A stretch of DNA of 64,000 bases, taken from assembly GCA_039621445.1 (NCBI GenBank), contig CP154956.1:27162667-27226666 (forward strand), written 5' to 3'. Below the pieces are notes generated by a model. That model ran no database searches, was not told the origin of the DNA, and saw only the letters and a list, made by a program, of their open reading frames with translations. A program made the position numbers and the translations under genes. Below are positions 51,194-58,600 of the stretch, piece after piece; position 1 is the first letter of the stretch, and each line of letters begins with the position of its first letter. This DNA comes from Euglena gracilis. Lineage: Eukaryota > Euglenida > Euglenophyceae > Euglenales.

Positions 51194-53844
51194 GACGCAC
51201 ACGCACACACACACGCACAAACACACACACACACACACACACACACCTGCAACAGGCTCTGGTGGGTGTTGTACTCAAACCCAAGGCCCAGGACAAGCGC
51301 AATGGACAGCAGCACTCCAAACATCAACGGTCTTGTGCCAGCCAGCATTTGGCGAGCTGGACCCCCATGACGGCTCGCGACACGTCGCGACTGAGTGATA
51401 AATGTACAAACATGACGCACACCATGCTACTTATGTATATGTGTATACGTTGTGTGCCATATACTCAGAGTCCAGGCCCCAATGGGGGCGGCAACCAAAT
51501 AAGCGACACAGACAGAGGAAATTAAAACAGACACCAAAATATACCAGTAATTACACATTTTCATTAAAATTGCAAAATCAATTCCTATCTATTCTTTTGG
51601 GTAATTTTGGGGGGAAACAAAAGCCTTGAACTTTGTATGCTTTGAACCTGCAAACAACTCAATTCATACACACATAGAAACCATCAGTCCAAAGCAAATC
51701 AAACCAGGCTCCCCTGGGAGATTGTCAGATGTTGTGTTGGGCATCGTGTCAGGTCCAAAATCAAAACTTCTCAATATTCCTCTTTGGCCAGCCTGCCTGA
51801 AAGTTTAACAAACTTTGTCAACAGCAGGCATGTCGGAATCAACTTGTCAGCAGAAGGTCACAAGAAACAAACAGCAAACGGAAAAGCATTAACTTTACTA
51901 CAATAAGTAATATATGCGAATTCTTTTTAGTCCTGCATGCACCAACACAAGCATGAGGTACCATGTATGTGTGGCACGCACATACATATGTACATGCATA
52001 CATACGTACACACACACACATACAGACAGACATACATACACACATACATACATACATACAAATATACATACATACATACATACATACATACATACATACA
52101 TACATACATACATACATACATACATACATACATACATACATACATACATACATACATACATACATACATACATACATACATACATACATACATACATACA
52201 TACATACATACATACATACATACATACATACATACATACATACATACATGCATGCATACGTACATACGTACGTACATACACACACATACATACATACATA
52301 CATACATTACAATGTGTCATCCAAAGATGGGGTCAAATGCTACCCACCCCAGTATGGACCATCTTCCTGCTTTTCCAGGGTTTACAACTTGCAAAATTTA
52401 GATCTAAAAGGTCTGGCCTCAGTTTTTCAGGCTGCGGCAGATCAGGCTGGGGCACTGCTGCGCTGGGCAGTGCCAAGGCACAGGCTTTGGTATGGGGTCA
52501 GGTATGACCCCAAAAATCGGGGAATGAAAATCATCACCCTTCCAGGTGCACATTAACACTGGATTTATGGCCAGCTTTGTTGGCTTTGTGTAATGCTGAG
52601 CTCTTGGGCACCGTTTTGGGGATGTTTTGAAAATTTCTCAAAATGGCCCCAAAAATGGCAAAATTGGTACATGCAAATTTCGGAGCCGGGCAGTCTTAAA
52701 ATGGCCACCCAGGCTTGCCATGGAGTTGCAAGAAAATCAAAATACAGTTCGACTGTTATTTGGGCGTTCCAAGGGCTTTGTTTTAGGTCACAGACGTTTC
52801 CTTTAGATTTGCTTCATTTTCGAGATTTTGAAAAAACTTTTTTTGCAAAAAAAAAAAGGGCCCCCAAAATGGGTTTTTGAGCTGGAAACGGCCAAAATGG
52901 TGAATGGGGGGGCGGTAGAGGGTCTCCAGGGGACTCTTTCAACTATAATATACGATTTTTCGAGATGTTTTTGAAAAGTTGAATTAAAAAACTCATCCCG
53001 GCAAAATGGCAGAGTCAAAACTGGGGGGGGGGGTGGCTAATCCTACTCAGTTTGGACCCTTGTCAGCTGAATAACTTGTGCCTCGCAGGGAGTTAAGGTC
53101 AAATGGAGGTCGTTTGGCTAGCTGGGATCCAGTAACTTGTGACCAAAAAAAAATCCGGGAATAGGTCCGGGGTCATGGTGATAATATGCAGTTTTCATAA
53201 CCTACCCAGGGGTCAGGGCTGGGGGGTTCCATCCCTCCTTCTTCCCGGTCGTAAGCTCCGCTCTTACTCGAGAGATAAAAGCTCAGCGACCCCCCCCCTA
53301 CAGTTGGAACCCCCAGGGGGGGGACTGGTTACCAAACTAACCCAGGGGGGGTAGGGGGGTTGTAAATGGGGGCAGGCAGTACGTCTGTTTAAAGACCTGG
53401 GGGTTGCTGGGCCCGGTTGTTTCACAGTGCAGTATGCCAAAAAAAATAAAAAAACACCGTGTCTTGTCACGCTTTTTTGGGGGGGTCACGGCCACACTGC
53501 AAGAGTTCTTTGGTGGGGGGGGGGGGGCTGGTGCGGGACCCCCTGGGGGAGGAAACCAACCCCCAAAAAATCACGTCTGAAGGAGTTTTCAAAAAAAATT
53601 GGCCCTTCGCGGAAAATTTCAATTTCCGGTACCTGTATGTTCTTCACCACTACCAACAGCACAAAAGAGGGAGGATTCTGGTCAAGCGCACCTTAAATTC
53701 ACAGAAGCACACAAACAGGACGAGGCTGAGAAAAGCGCAGCCCCCAAGGAGGCCATAGATGAGGACGCGGATGTCAGTGTTGTAGCCCTGCACCTGGAGG
53801 AACTTCCGGGGCTCGATGGGCGTGGCGCATGACCCACCGCCCAT
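15674..53844 (-). CDS. Putative Cache-type transmembrane receptor with cytoplasmic ADP-ribosyltransferase
   Basis: Model of about 28 exons and 1,200 residues. Order (approximate residues): possible TM1 (25-46), TM2 (60-80), ectodomain 1 (88-365), TM3 (366-382), short Cys-containing loop, TM4 (420-439), linker and ectodomain 2 (440-790), TM5 (792-817), basic WKKKLKN stop-transfer, linker, ART domain (880-1130) and Pro-rich tail. Phases agree at all modelled junctions from 51356 to 15674. Five sequons (NRS, NSS, NAS, NGT, NAT) fall in the two ectodomains. The N-terminal exon 53692..53844 does not join 51356 in phase, so an exon is missing or it is a separate gene. Alternative: two or three tandem genes (receptor, receptor, ART). 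The ART part is secure; Cache identity rests on motif-level resemblance; fusion is inference supported by phase, topology and lack of any visible gene end between. Confidence 0.55.
15889..18526. other. Intron, 2.6 kb
   Basis: A/T-rich sequence (16080-17900) with few G-tracts, then G/C-rich sequence to 18500. I find no exon or element with clear ends. Confidence 0.4.
18527..18638 (-). CDS. ART exon carrying second Glu of EXE and final strands
   Basis: Starts after ttctgccgcag with GAG GTG CTC, completing the E-x-E catalytic motif begun in exon 20450..20553, and ends at ATGG|GTGCGT. Encodes [12 protein letters not shown] and RFIELIEEP. Phase 0 start, phase 1 end. Confidence 0.88.
18527..27503 (-). 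CDS. Mono-ADP-ribosyltransferase domain (arginine-type, R-S-EXE), eight exons
   Basis: Catalytic block that would transfer ADP-ribose from NAD+ to protein arginine. Exons: 27299..27503, 24459..24490, 24285..24365, 23573..23655, 21675..21800, 21144..21251, 20450..20553, 18527..18638. In order: [15 protein letters not shown] (the conserved helix and YT motif), [11 protein letters not shown] (family Y-x-x-L/M-N-x-x-L-R-S), [15 protein letters not shown], then TLYRGI (catalytic Arg), AFSSCS (Ser motif), [11 protein letters not shown] joined to [10 protein letters not shown] (E-x-E motif), and RFIELIEE (last strand). All elements of the R-S-E class are present in order and intact. E at both EXE positions predicts arginine specificity. 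The insertion between exons at 24285-24365 and the exact end of 24459..24490 are uncertain. An internal Met in the first exon (DMGVADFC) could be the start if the ART is a separate gene. Confidence 0.85.
18988..19419. mobile_element. Short TIR element, family 1 (copy 2)
   Basis: Same termini as 6746-7162 with one mismatch (agggttcgatataagga versus agggtttgatataagga). The interior is closely similar, including the cctgcgggccagga blocks and paired GCGC-AAG-CGC hairpins. It lies in a G-run inside the intron between the two EXE exons, so a target duplication cannot be scored. Confidence 0.8.
19630..20100. repeat. Two clusters of attgcggaaaa repeats
   Basis: About 7 and 8 copies of ttgcggaaaa at 19645-19708 and 20010-20098, both ending at a gatatc word (ttgatatcgg and ggatatcaatt). 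The paired clusters may be the sub-terminal repeats of one element of about 480 bp. Confidence 0.6.
20450..20553 (-). CDS. ART exon carrying LSHFPKEE
   Basis: Acceptor ccctcag, donor GAGGAG|GTCTGC. Encodes [19 protein letters not shown] and FPKEE, matching the family strand and loop just before the E-x-E motif. Two-base start, phase 0 end; the join to 18638 restores FPKEEEVLLLPG exactly. Confidence 0.88.
20608..20636. repeat. CA microsatellite
   Basis: About 14 CA units just upstream of the exon at 20450-20553, in the intron. Confidence 0.95.
20930..21105. repeat. GT/GCGT microsatellite
   Basis: Mixed GTGT and GCGT repeats with ATGC interruptions, in the intron just downstream of exon 21144..21251. 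Confidence 0.85.
21144..21251 (-). CDS. ART exon carrying the Ser motif
   Basis: Follows a pyrimidine-rich acceptor (ttccttttgctggggtag). Encodes [16 protein letters not shown], the family's [F]-S-S-C-[ST] motif that shapes the NAD pocket. The phase of the next exon requires an end at GACG with a GC donor (GCCCGG); a GT alternative (CCG|GTGCCC) would need a different acceptor before 20553. Confidence 0.75.
21675..21800 (-). CDS. ART exon carrying the catalytic Arg
   Basis: Encodes [20 protein letters not shown] followed by [14 protein letters not shown] is the NAD-binding Arg motif and Y-x-P-G-D-x-x-x-W is the conserved following strand. Phase 1 end at GGAA|GTCAGC fits exon 21251. Confidence 0.85.
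23573..23655 (-). CDS. ART exon with [15 protein letters not shown] helix
   Basis: Encodes the helix that in this family precedes the YRG strand (W-x-x-x-L-x-x-x-L-x-x-L-x-K pattern). One-base start fits the phase 2 end at 24285; the donor T|GTGGCC is weak and chosen by phase. Confidence 0.7.
24285..24490 (-). CDS. ART exons with YTSE and [10 protein letters not shown] motifs
   Basis: Two exons, 24459..24490 and 24285..24365, split by an intron of about 93 bp. The first continues EALA from 27299 as VCVYTSEL; the second encodes [12 protein letters not shown]. In the family these motifs are adjacent, so the roughly 20 residues between them are either a real insertion or a splice-site misplacement. 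The donor AGCAA|GTCCCC is chosen by phase. Confidence 0.65.
25494..26582. mobile_element. TIR element family 2 (copy 1)
   Basis: Bounded by gctgagctctta and its complement taagagctcagc. The interior has repeats such as ggccgtaactcgggc about 200 bp apart, and a right part (ggtaagcttcgctcttacc) that recurs inverted at 31651. No protein-coding potential. Three more copies are in the window. Confidence 0.7.
27089..27290. repeat. CA/ACTC/GCAC compound microsatellite
   Basis: Compound simple repeat at the 5' end of the intron after exon 27299..27503. Confidence 0.92.
27299..27503 (-). CDS. Linker and first ART exon
   Basis: Encodes a 68-residue stretch: [20 protein letters not shown], a basic helical part ([14 protein letters not shown]) and LTEDEALA. 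The final motif is the conserved start of the ART fold. One-base start is compatible with the phase 2 option at the end of the TM5 exon (29573). The donor GCA|GTATGC is clean. Confidence 0.78.
28081..28474. mobile_element. C-tract TIR element, aaatataaa type (copy 1)
   Basis: The left end is ccccccaaatataaaaac and the right end is its approximate complement (ttgtatttggggggg). Internal copies of the same word and a ctggcgcgaagcgccgg hairpin occur. Lies between the TM5 exon and the first ART exon. Confidence 0.6.
28602..29057. repeat. Long TATG microsatellite
   Basis: About 110 units of TATG with GCATGCATG interruptions. Long Met-Tyr-Val-Cys or Ile-His-Thr-Tyr open frames here are not genes. 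Confidence 0.97.
29058..29222. repeat. GGAT microsatellite
   Basis: About 40 GGAT units directly abutting the TATG tract. Confidence 0.95.
29280..29545. repeat. Dispersed repeat adjoining a tetranucleotide tract (copy 1)
   Basis: Shares several blocks in the same order with 52310-52535 (ggtggggtcaaa, ctacccaccc, ggcctcagtttt, gtatgaccc). In both cases one end meets a tetranucleotide microsatellite. Confidence 0.6.
29573..29793 (-). CDS. TM5 exon of the receptor
   Basis: After the acceptor cccggcag: [19 protein letters not shown], then a 26-residue hydrophobic segment ([20 protein letters not shown] inside it), then WKKKLKN and an acidic helix. Lys after the membrane segment marks the cytoplasmic side. 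The frame would end at a stop near 29540 if not spliced; a GT at 29572 gives the phase needed for the ART linker exon. Confidence 0.72.
30316..41131 (-). CDS. Ectodomain 2 of the receptor (Cache-like), six exons
   Basis: Exons 40992..41131, 39534..39691, 35107..35177 (or to 35082), 33489..33598 (or from 33581), 30748..30940, 30316..30424. Motifs in order: [13 protein letters not shown] joined to [20 protein letters not shown], then [10 protein letters not shown] and GYEALLNGT (sequon), [67 protein letters not shown] (sequon) and [17 protein letters not shown]. The V-S-x-x-Y-x-G strand and the late hydrophobic G-L-D-V-L-V-V strand before a membrane helix resemble dCache sensor folds. Exon 30316 ends at a GC donor (AAG|GCCCAG). 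The junction 35107/33598 is the least certain. The ligand is unknown. Confidence 0.55.
31651..32388. mobile_element. TIR element family 2 (copy 2), inverted relative to copy 1
   Basis: Ends gctgagctctta and taagagctcagc. Its sequence follows copy 1 (25494-26582) in reverse orientation, so the two could pair across the TM5 and ectodomain exons lying between them. Confidence 0.7.
34598..34851. mobile_element. C-tract TIR element, taatagaagcgc type (copy 1)
   Basis: Ends read inward as C-run then taatcaaagcgca on the left and, from the right, taatagaagcgcg. Interior words ggtgcgcttctatttgga recur. Same family as 45513-45749. Confidence 0.6.
36767..38263. mobile_element. 1.5-kb TIR element
   Basis: Outer ends cagacattcattt and its exact complement, extending to 23 bp with two mismatches. 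Sub-terminal repeats of ggtgtccac and gtgaaccacaaaa occur at both ends. The interior has no frame I recognise as a transposase, so it looks non-autonomous. It lies in the 4.4-kb intron between 39534 and 35177. Confidence 0.65.
41291..41510 (-). CDS. Linker exon between TM4 and ectodomain 2
   Basis: Encodes a Gly/Arg-rich part followed by a helix ([20 protein letters not shown] and [17 protein letters not shown]). Two-base start (AT) joins the phase 1 end at 42287; the end at CT|GTCTCC joins 41131. Confidence 0.5.
42287..43252 (-). CDS. TM3-loop-TM4 exons of the receptor
   Basis: Exons 43092..43252 and 42287..42347. The first encodes [14 protein letters not shown] (continuing the end of ectodomain 1), basic residues, then a loop with four Cys ([20 protein letters not shown]). 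Its donor GTG|GTGAGT is near-perfect. The second encodes the hydrophobic [21 protein letters not shown] membrane hairpin here brings the chain back outside for ectodomain 2. Confidence 0.6.
43746..50602 (-). CDS. Ectodomain 1 of the receptor (Cache-like), seven exons
   Basis: Exons 50440..50602, 49861..49984, 47420..47488, 46427..46533, 46113..46239, 44059..44213, 43746..43832. Motifs in order: [20 protein letters not shown] (sequon), [12 protein letters not shown] joined to [33 protein letters not shown] joined to [54 protein letters not shown] (sequon) joined to [20 protein letters not shown] and ALPES. The Y-x-x-V-G-S-D-G-Y strand, the V-V-G-V-L-A-V strand and the terminal G-W-x-L-V-x-A-L-P-E-S before a membrane helix are what dCache sensors look like. 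Phases agree at every join except that 46113/44213 has two options. Exon 50440 needs a GC donor. Confidence 0.62.
45513..45749. mobile_element. C-tract TIR element, taatagaagcgc type (copy 2)
   Basis: Left end taaaccccccctccctaata, right end its approximate complement. Shares the ends and the interior ggtgcgcttttattt word with 34598-34851. Confidence 0.65.
46812..47260. mobile_element. TIR element family 2 (copy 3, short)
   Basis: Ends gctgagctctta and agagctcagc. The inverted repeat extends outwards through aataccaggttttg to a C-run (46777) and G-run (47298), so the true element is longer than in the other copies. Lies in the intron 47419-46534. Confidence 0.65.
49313..49475. repeat. TACA microsatellite
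   Basis: About 40 TACA units; no gene. Confidence 0.97.
51170..51246. repeat. AC microsatellite at splice donor
   Basis: AC/GCAC repeat starting directly at the donor of exon 51247..51356 (CAG|GTGTGT), the same arrangement as at 3554. Confidence 0.95.
51247..51356 (-). CDS. TM2 exon of the receptor
   Basis: Encodes [11 protein letters not shown], a hydrophobic segment ([15 protein letters not shown]) and [10 protein letters not shown]. Arg before the segment suggests the N-side is cytoplasmic. Phase 0 end fits exon 50602. Its two-base start lacks a matching upstream exon. Confidence 0.6.
52035..52308. repeat. TACA microsatellite
   Basis: About 65 TACA units with CATG/CGTA variants near 52248-52280. 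Confidence 0.97.
52310..52535. repeat. Dispersed repeat adjoining a tetranucleotide tract (copy 2)
   Basis: Homologous in blocks to 29280-29545 and again joined to a TACA/TATG tract. Confidence 0.6.
52595..53287. mobile_element. TIR element family 2 (copy 4)
   Basis: Starts gctgagctctt and ends taaaagctcagc. Contains the family words tcatggtgataat and gtaagctccgctcttac also found in copy 1. Confidence 0.6.
53692..53844 (-). CDS. Membrane-anchor exon, possible start of the receptor gene
   Basis: The exon runs from an acceptor at 53858 to the donor AAG|GTGCGC at 53691. The first Met gives [20 protein letters not shown] and then a 21-residue membrane segment ([20 protein letters not shown]). 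I chose this Met because the preceding bases look like a 5'-UTR splice. It ends in phase 0 while exon 51356 needs phase 1, so its link to the receptor is unproven. Confidence 0.5.
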
Positions 53845-54536
53845 CCCCCGGAGGGAGGCTGCGGATGTCGAATGTCAACAGCACAAAACGTACATACTAA
53901 GCGGGGGTTAAAAATATGTGTTCATTTGTACGGTGTGCATCACAAGGGCTGCATCTGAGTTTAAGAAAAAATGTTTAATCCTCAAAATGCACAGCAACAA
54001 AATCATCTGGGGGGCATTACTTACTCTCCGAGATTCAGACGTGCATGAGAATAAGATACTTGCATACCAACCACCAGGAATTAAAAATAAAGTAAAAAAA
54101 GAGTAAAAATAAGAGTAAAAAGGAACTGCCAAATTTCGCCCATTTCGGCCCCATTTTTGCACCTCAAAGAGCAAAAAAAAATCAGTTACCATCCAGCTGC
54201 CAGAAATGTGGCCAGAAAGTAAATAAAACTCATCGACGGGGGAGGGAGGTGAGGGGCTGAAAAAAAGGCTTCTGGCTGGCTGGACCTCCCCTGGAGATGG
54301 ACTGCCCTCCGGCTTTGACAACGCCCTGACTGTGGCTTCAGAAAATTAAAGCACCTCCCTTGAGTACTTTCATAATAATAATAAAAATACACGATCCATC
54401 ATTTTCATTGCACCAAATCTCGTTTTGACAACAAAAAAAGGGGACTCGTAAAACCGCCTCTTTCCCCCAAGTTTGCCAACAGGTGGGTCTAGCCAGCAGA
54501 AAGGTCGAGGGGGAGGTTGAAATCTCCCCAAAGAAC

Positions 54537-55280
54537 CAGGGATTTGTGCTTATCCTTTTTTGGGGGGTCAAATTCTTATCCGTAGTTATCCGTAGTTATC
54601 CGTAGTTATCCGTAGTTATTCTTATTTGCTAAAATACCCTTCCTGGCAGGGGATATCCATCTAGAAATGGCTGCAATTGAAAGGATGAAGAGAGTTGATC
54701 ATCATTAACCTCAGGAATGCCTAAAAATTCGTGAAATATGACAATCTAAACAGAAAACGACAAGCATCCAAGGCAGATGGAAACGACAATGTCTGGTGTG
54801 GGTCTTTTAATCTTTCATCCACCATTCTTCACAAGCACCGTTGCAGAACATGCCAACGGCTGCCTGCCGGACGTTAGACGACATCTTCTGTCGGTTTTTA
54901 ACATCAATGACACCGGCCAAACTGAAAGAAAGCTATCTCTTTATAGGATGCACGCCGCCAAATGGAAAATTGTTGCGAAAAAAAGCTGAAGAAAAGGGCT
55001 GCTTGAAAAACCGTTCAATCAACACTAGAGACAGGAAAACAGACATAAAGAAAAACAGGCTCAGAAAGGGGGGGTCACGTTGAGCCCAGAAAGGCCCAAT
55101 GTCTCTGCGGCCATGTACAGAACAACGTAGTTATCCGTAGTTATCCTTATTTGGACATTTTGGCTCATCCGTAGTTATCCGTAGTTATCCGTTTTTATCC
55201 GTATTTGGGGGTTTCGGGCTTATCCGTAGTTATCCGTAGTTATCCGTAGTTATCCATTTCAGGATAAGCACAAATCCCTG
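54537..55280. mobile_element. 744-bp TIR element with 7-bp target duplication
   Basis: Perfect 19-bp inverted ends, cagggatttgtgcttatcc and its complement. Flanked by aaagaac at 54530-54536 and 55281-55287. Sub-terminal arrays of cgtagttatc lie near both ends. A plus-strand frame inside (54841-55083) has no family I know. A 7-8 bp duplication and sub-terminal repeats are typical of hAT-like or Mutator-like elements; which one is open. Confidence 0.85.
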
Positions 55281-55683
55281 AAAGAACTCTCCAAACCGGC
55301 ATGTGAGGTTCTGAAATGAGGGGAACGGGTCTGGCAATCTCAGACTTTCCAACAGAGAGAGGTCCAGCGGCCAGCTTGCCAGTAACACTAATCATCGATT
55401 ACGGCCGCAACAACAACGGCCCCCCTCCAGTTCTTCAAACAAGACTGCACCGCAAATTGTGTGTTGTATTTATGCTGTAAGTGCGCGAGAACATGCGACT
55501 CGAGTTTTGCACCCCGAATTGTTTGTCGCCGGCCAAGTCACAGTGCTGAGGAGCACCGGAGGGAAGAAGCCTCAGGGCTCACCGTCGTGGAACACCGATC
55601 AGTCAGCCGTCCCAGTGCAGGACGGGGAGAAGACCGGCGCCAGTGAAGGAAGGACAGCCGCGACCAGCGAGGGCACAGGTCGG

Positions 55684-58600
55684 TCACAGCTCGGGGGCCT
55701 CAGCTGCGCTGGGCCGGCCGTCCGGCGGCTGGGGGCCGGGCCGGCGGGCAGCCCGCCACGCCGCCAGCCACTTGTCCGCCTGGAGCTGCAGGTACCCTGC
55801 CGCGCCGCCAAGCACGGCCCCTGCAAGGCAGAAGGCGAAGGCGGCTGCGGACAGGGAACCACCACCCGTACCGTCCTGGGCGGCGCATCTCGCACTTAAG
55901 CTTTTTTTCTTTGTCGATGTGCGCAATTGCGCAAATCGACGTTTTTTACAAAATTCTTGAAGCGCCAAATGCACCTGATGAAACAGCAATGTATAAGATT
56001 CAAACCTCACGATACAGGTTGGGGAACACACACGTCTCAAACCATCATCCTAACATAGCTTTCTGACATGTATGGAGCGACGAATTGGTGTTGTCGTCTG
56101 TGAAACAGGTGGGTTGGACATCCTGGCTGCTACAACGATGGGTTTTGGTGTGTCCGTGCTGTCTGGTGTCTGGGTGATGCATACCTCTTTGATGGGGGCC
56201 GACTTTCCACCATTTGGAAATGATGTGATGCGCAGGTAAACTAGGCGACGATTGTGGCATAAAATTCTTTTCCAGAACTCTGCTGCTATCAACAGACCGA
56301 AATGTGTGTGTAGCGATGGAGCACACCTGACACAAGTTTATGAGTTTTGCGTACATCGACCACATGCGTATTTGTGTAAGTGGTTGGTGTGCGCATTTGC
56401 GCATATCCACCATCTGTGCAATTGTAGATGGTCAATGTGCGAAAATGCGCACACCAACCATTCACAAATAAATAAGTGGTCGATGTGCGCAAATGCGCAC
56501 ACCGACCACTTACACAATATACATATGTTGTTGGTGTGCGCAAATGTGTGAACGGTTGATATATGCATTTGCGCACACCAACCGCGTGAAATTTGAGAAA
56601 TATACTCCACCTTTTTATATTACCACATGAAACAAAACACCCGCCTTTCCTTGGATCTAGAAATTGTCATGGTCCCCGGTACTGGCCGACCAGCCAGTAC
56701 AGTTTGGGGGGGAAGGCTCCATTCATCCATGGGCGCTCCCGCCAAAACTTCCTCCCAAATGGCATCCCCCCTGGCCCGGGATTTTTTGGCTGCCCAAATA
56801 ATGCACCTCCCATGCCGCACCCCTCAGAGGGAAATCAAGCAAGGCGGAAAATCATCGATTTCCCTCTGAATCCTCATATTTTGGCATATTTTTTTGACAC
56901 AACGAAATTGGGGCAGTATCAACATAAAAATTGAGCATTTAAAATGTGCAATTGTTTTTTCGAAATTGTGTAATGATGTCCTTTTTTTTGCGGCCCCACG
57001 TTTCTAATTAGTTTTTGACATTTTTGGCCCAAATAAAAACACCCCTCCACTAATAGTATGACAACCTTAAATTGATGGGGCCCGGGGAAAGTCCCAGTAA
57101 GTGAACGGGGGTGATGGGGTCGGATCCCCTCGTTTGACAAGAGGGCCAGAAGCCAATTTGGTATGCCTTTGTTTTCACCATCCCCACGGGAGATATTCTG
57201 GACAAACACGTAAAGCATACCTCCTTGAGATATAAGGCTAGGGTTTGGAATAGGGTTTGGGTTAGGACTCAGTCTGTTACGCCAACATGGAGGCGGCCTG
57301 AACTCAGGCCCGATTTTGGCCTCATCTCCTAAATTCCTTCTAATCCTAATTGCAATCCCTTTTTTACGATAACTGTGTCCCTAACCGCATTCCTGAAAAC
57401 AAAAGCAGGCATGCCGCCGAAACCCCCAACAGCTTGCGTTTCGAAAGAAAGTGGGCCTGCCCACACGGTAAACTACTGGAATCCCCCCCTCTTTGGGCCC
57501 TGACTTTGACAACATGCCTCCAGGGATTTTGAGGGGGAGGTTTACGGTCTTAGGCGGCGCATCTCGCACTGTGGCTTTTTTGGGTCGGTGTGCGCAATTG
57601 CGCAAACCGACCATTTTTTTGATTTGTGCGCCGGCGTTGCATGGGGTGAGGGCGAGAGGCAACAGGTGGACGACGAATCCAGCTGAATTTCCATTTTGGC
57701 CCCGGCGGTCCCGCGAATTCCGTGTTTTTAGCTGTTTTTTTTTTTGGTGGTCGGCATGCCACGAAACTCCCCGGACCTACCCCGCCCCCCCCCCAAAATA
57801 AAAAAATCGCTGACAAAAACACCAGAATTTCGTCACCACACAATGGCTTCAAAAGTTTTGCATCCTTAACAGTTGATGTGCGCCAATGCGCACATCAACT
57901 GTTAAGGATGAAGAGCACCCCATAATGCAGAGGTAAAGCAAAGGTACATCTACAAGCCACCGTTCTTTGTCGCACATTTGCAAAAGATACCCATTCATAA
58001 TCCTTTCCCCAACCTTTATTTCCTAAACCTGATATTTCGACAGCATTGGGACGGGTTCCCTAACAGTTCCTGAAGCATGGGATTTAACCAGTGGAGGGGG
58101 GAGTTGGCATCCTAGGAATGGTGCTGTTGGCCAGAAACTGTCCTGGCATGGTGCTGTGGGCCAGTTTTTTGATTTGTTGAAGCCAGCATCCCACTGCCAA
58201 AATAAAAGTGCATCTCTGGGGTATGTTGTTCTTCTCTTCGAGTTCCCTCTCAGAGTTTTTGAGGAGAAAATCATGCGGAACAAATTGGGGGGGTGAAGAA
58301 GCATTCCATAAACTCCCCTGAATTGCCAGCACAGTGCATTTTCTGTATCATGCTATTTATCATGTTACATTCTGTTTCACGGTGGCCACACACATTCACA
58401 CACACATGCACCTGCAATGATGAGGGTGATCTCATCCTCCTGGAACACGGGGTGCATCACGTTCTCAAACTGCTCTGGCGACAGCCGCCGCATCCGCTCA
58501 CTCAGCAGCGGCCCCAACCGCAGCGTCCGGTCGCAGTAGTCGTGCAAGGGGTGCGGCCCCCCACCGCCCACCTCCCGCTGCAGCTGCCGCACAATCCGTC

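Noticed and set aside
54182-54230. Possible signal-peptide exon (MSFIYFLATFLAAG) with a GTAACT donor
   Set aside because: Attractive, but its phase 2 end does not fit the two-base start of the next exon at 53858 and there is no codon bias, so it was not added to the receptor model.
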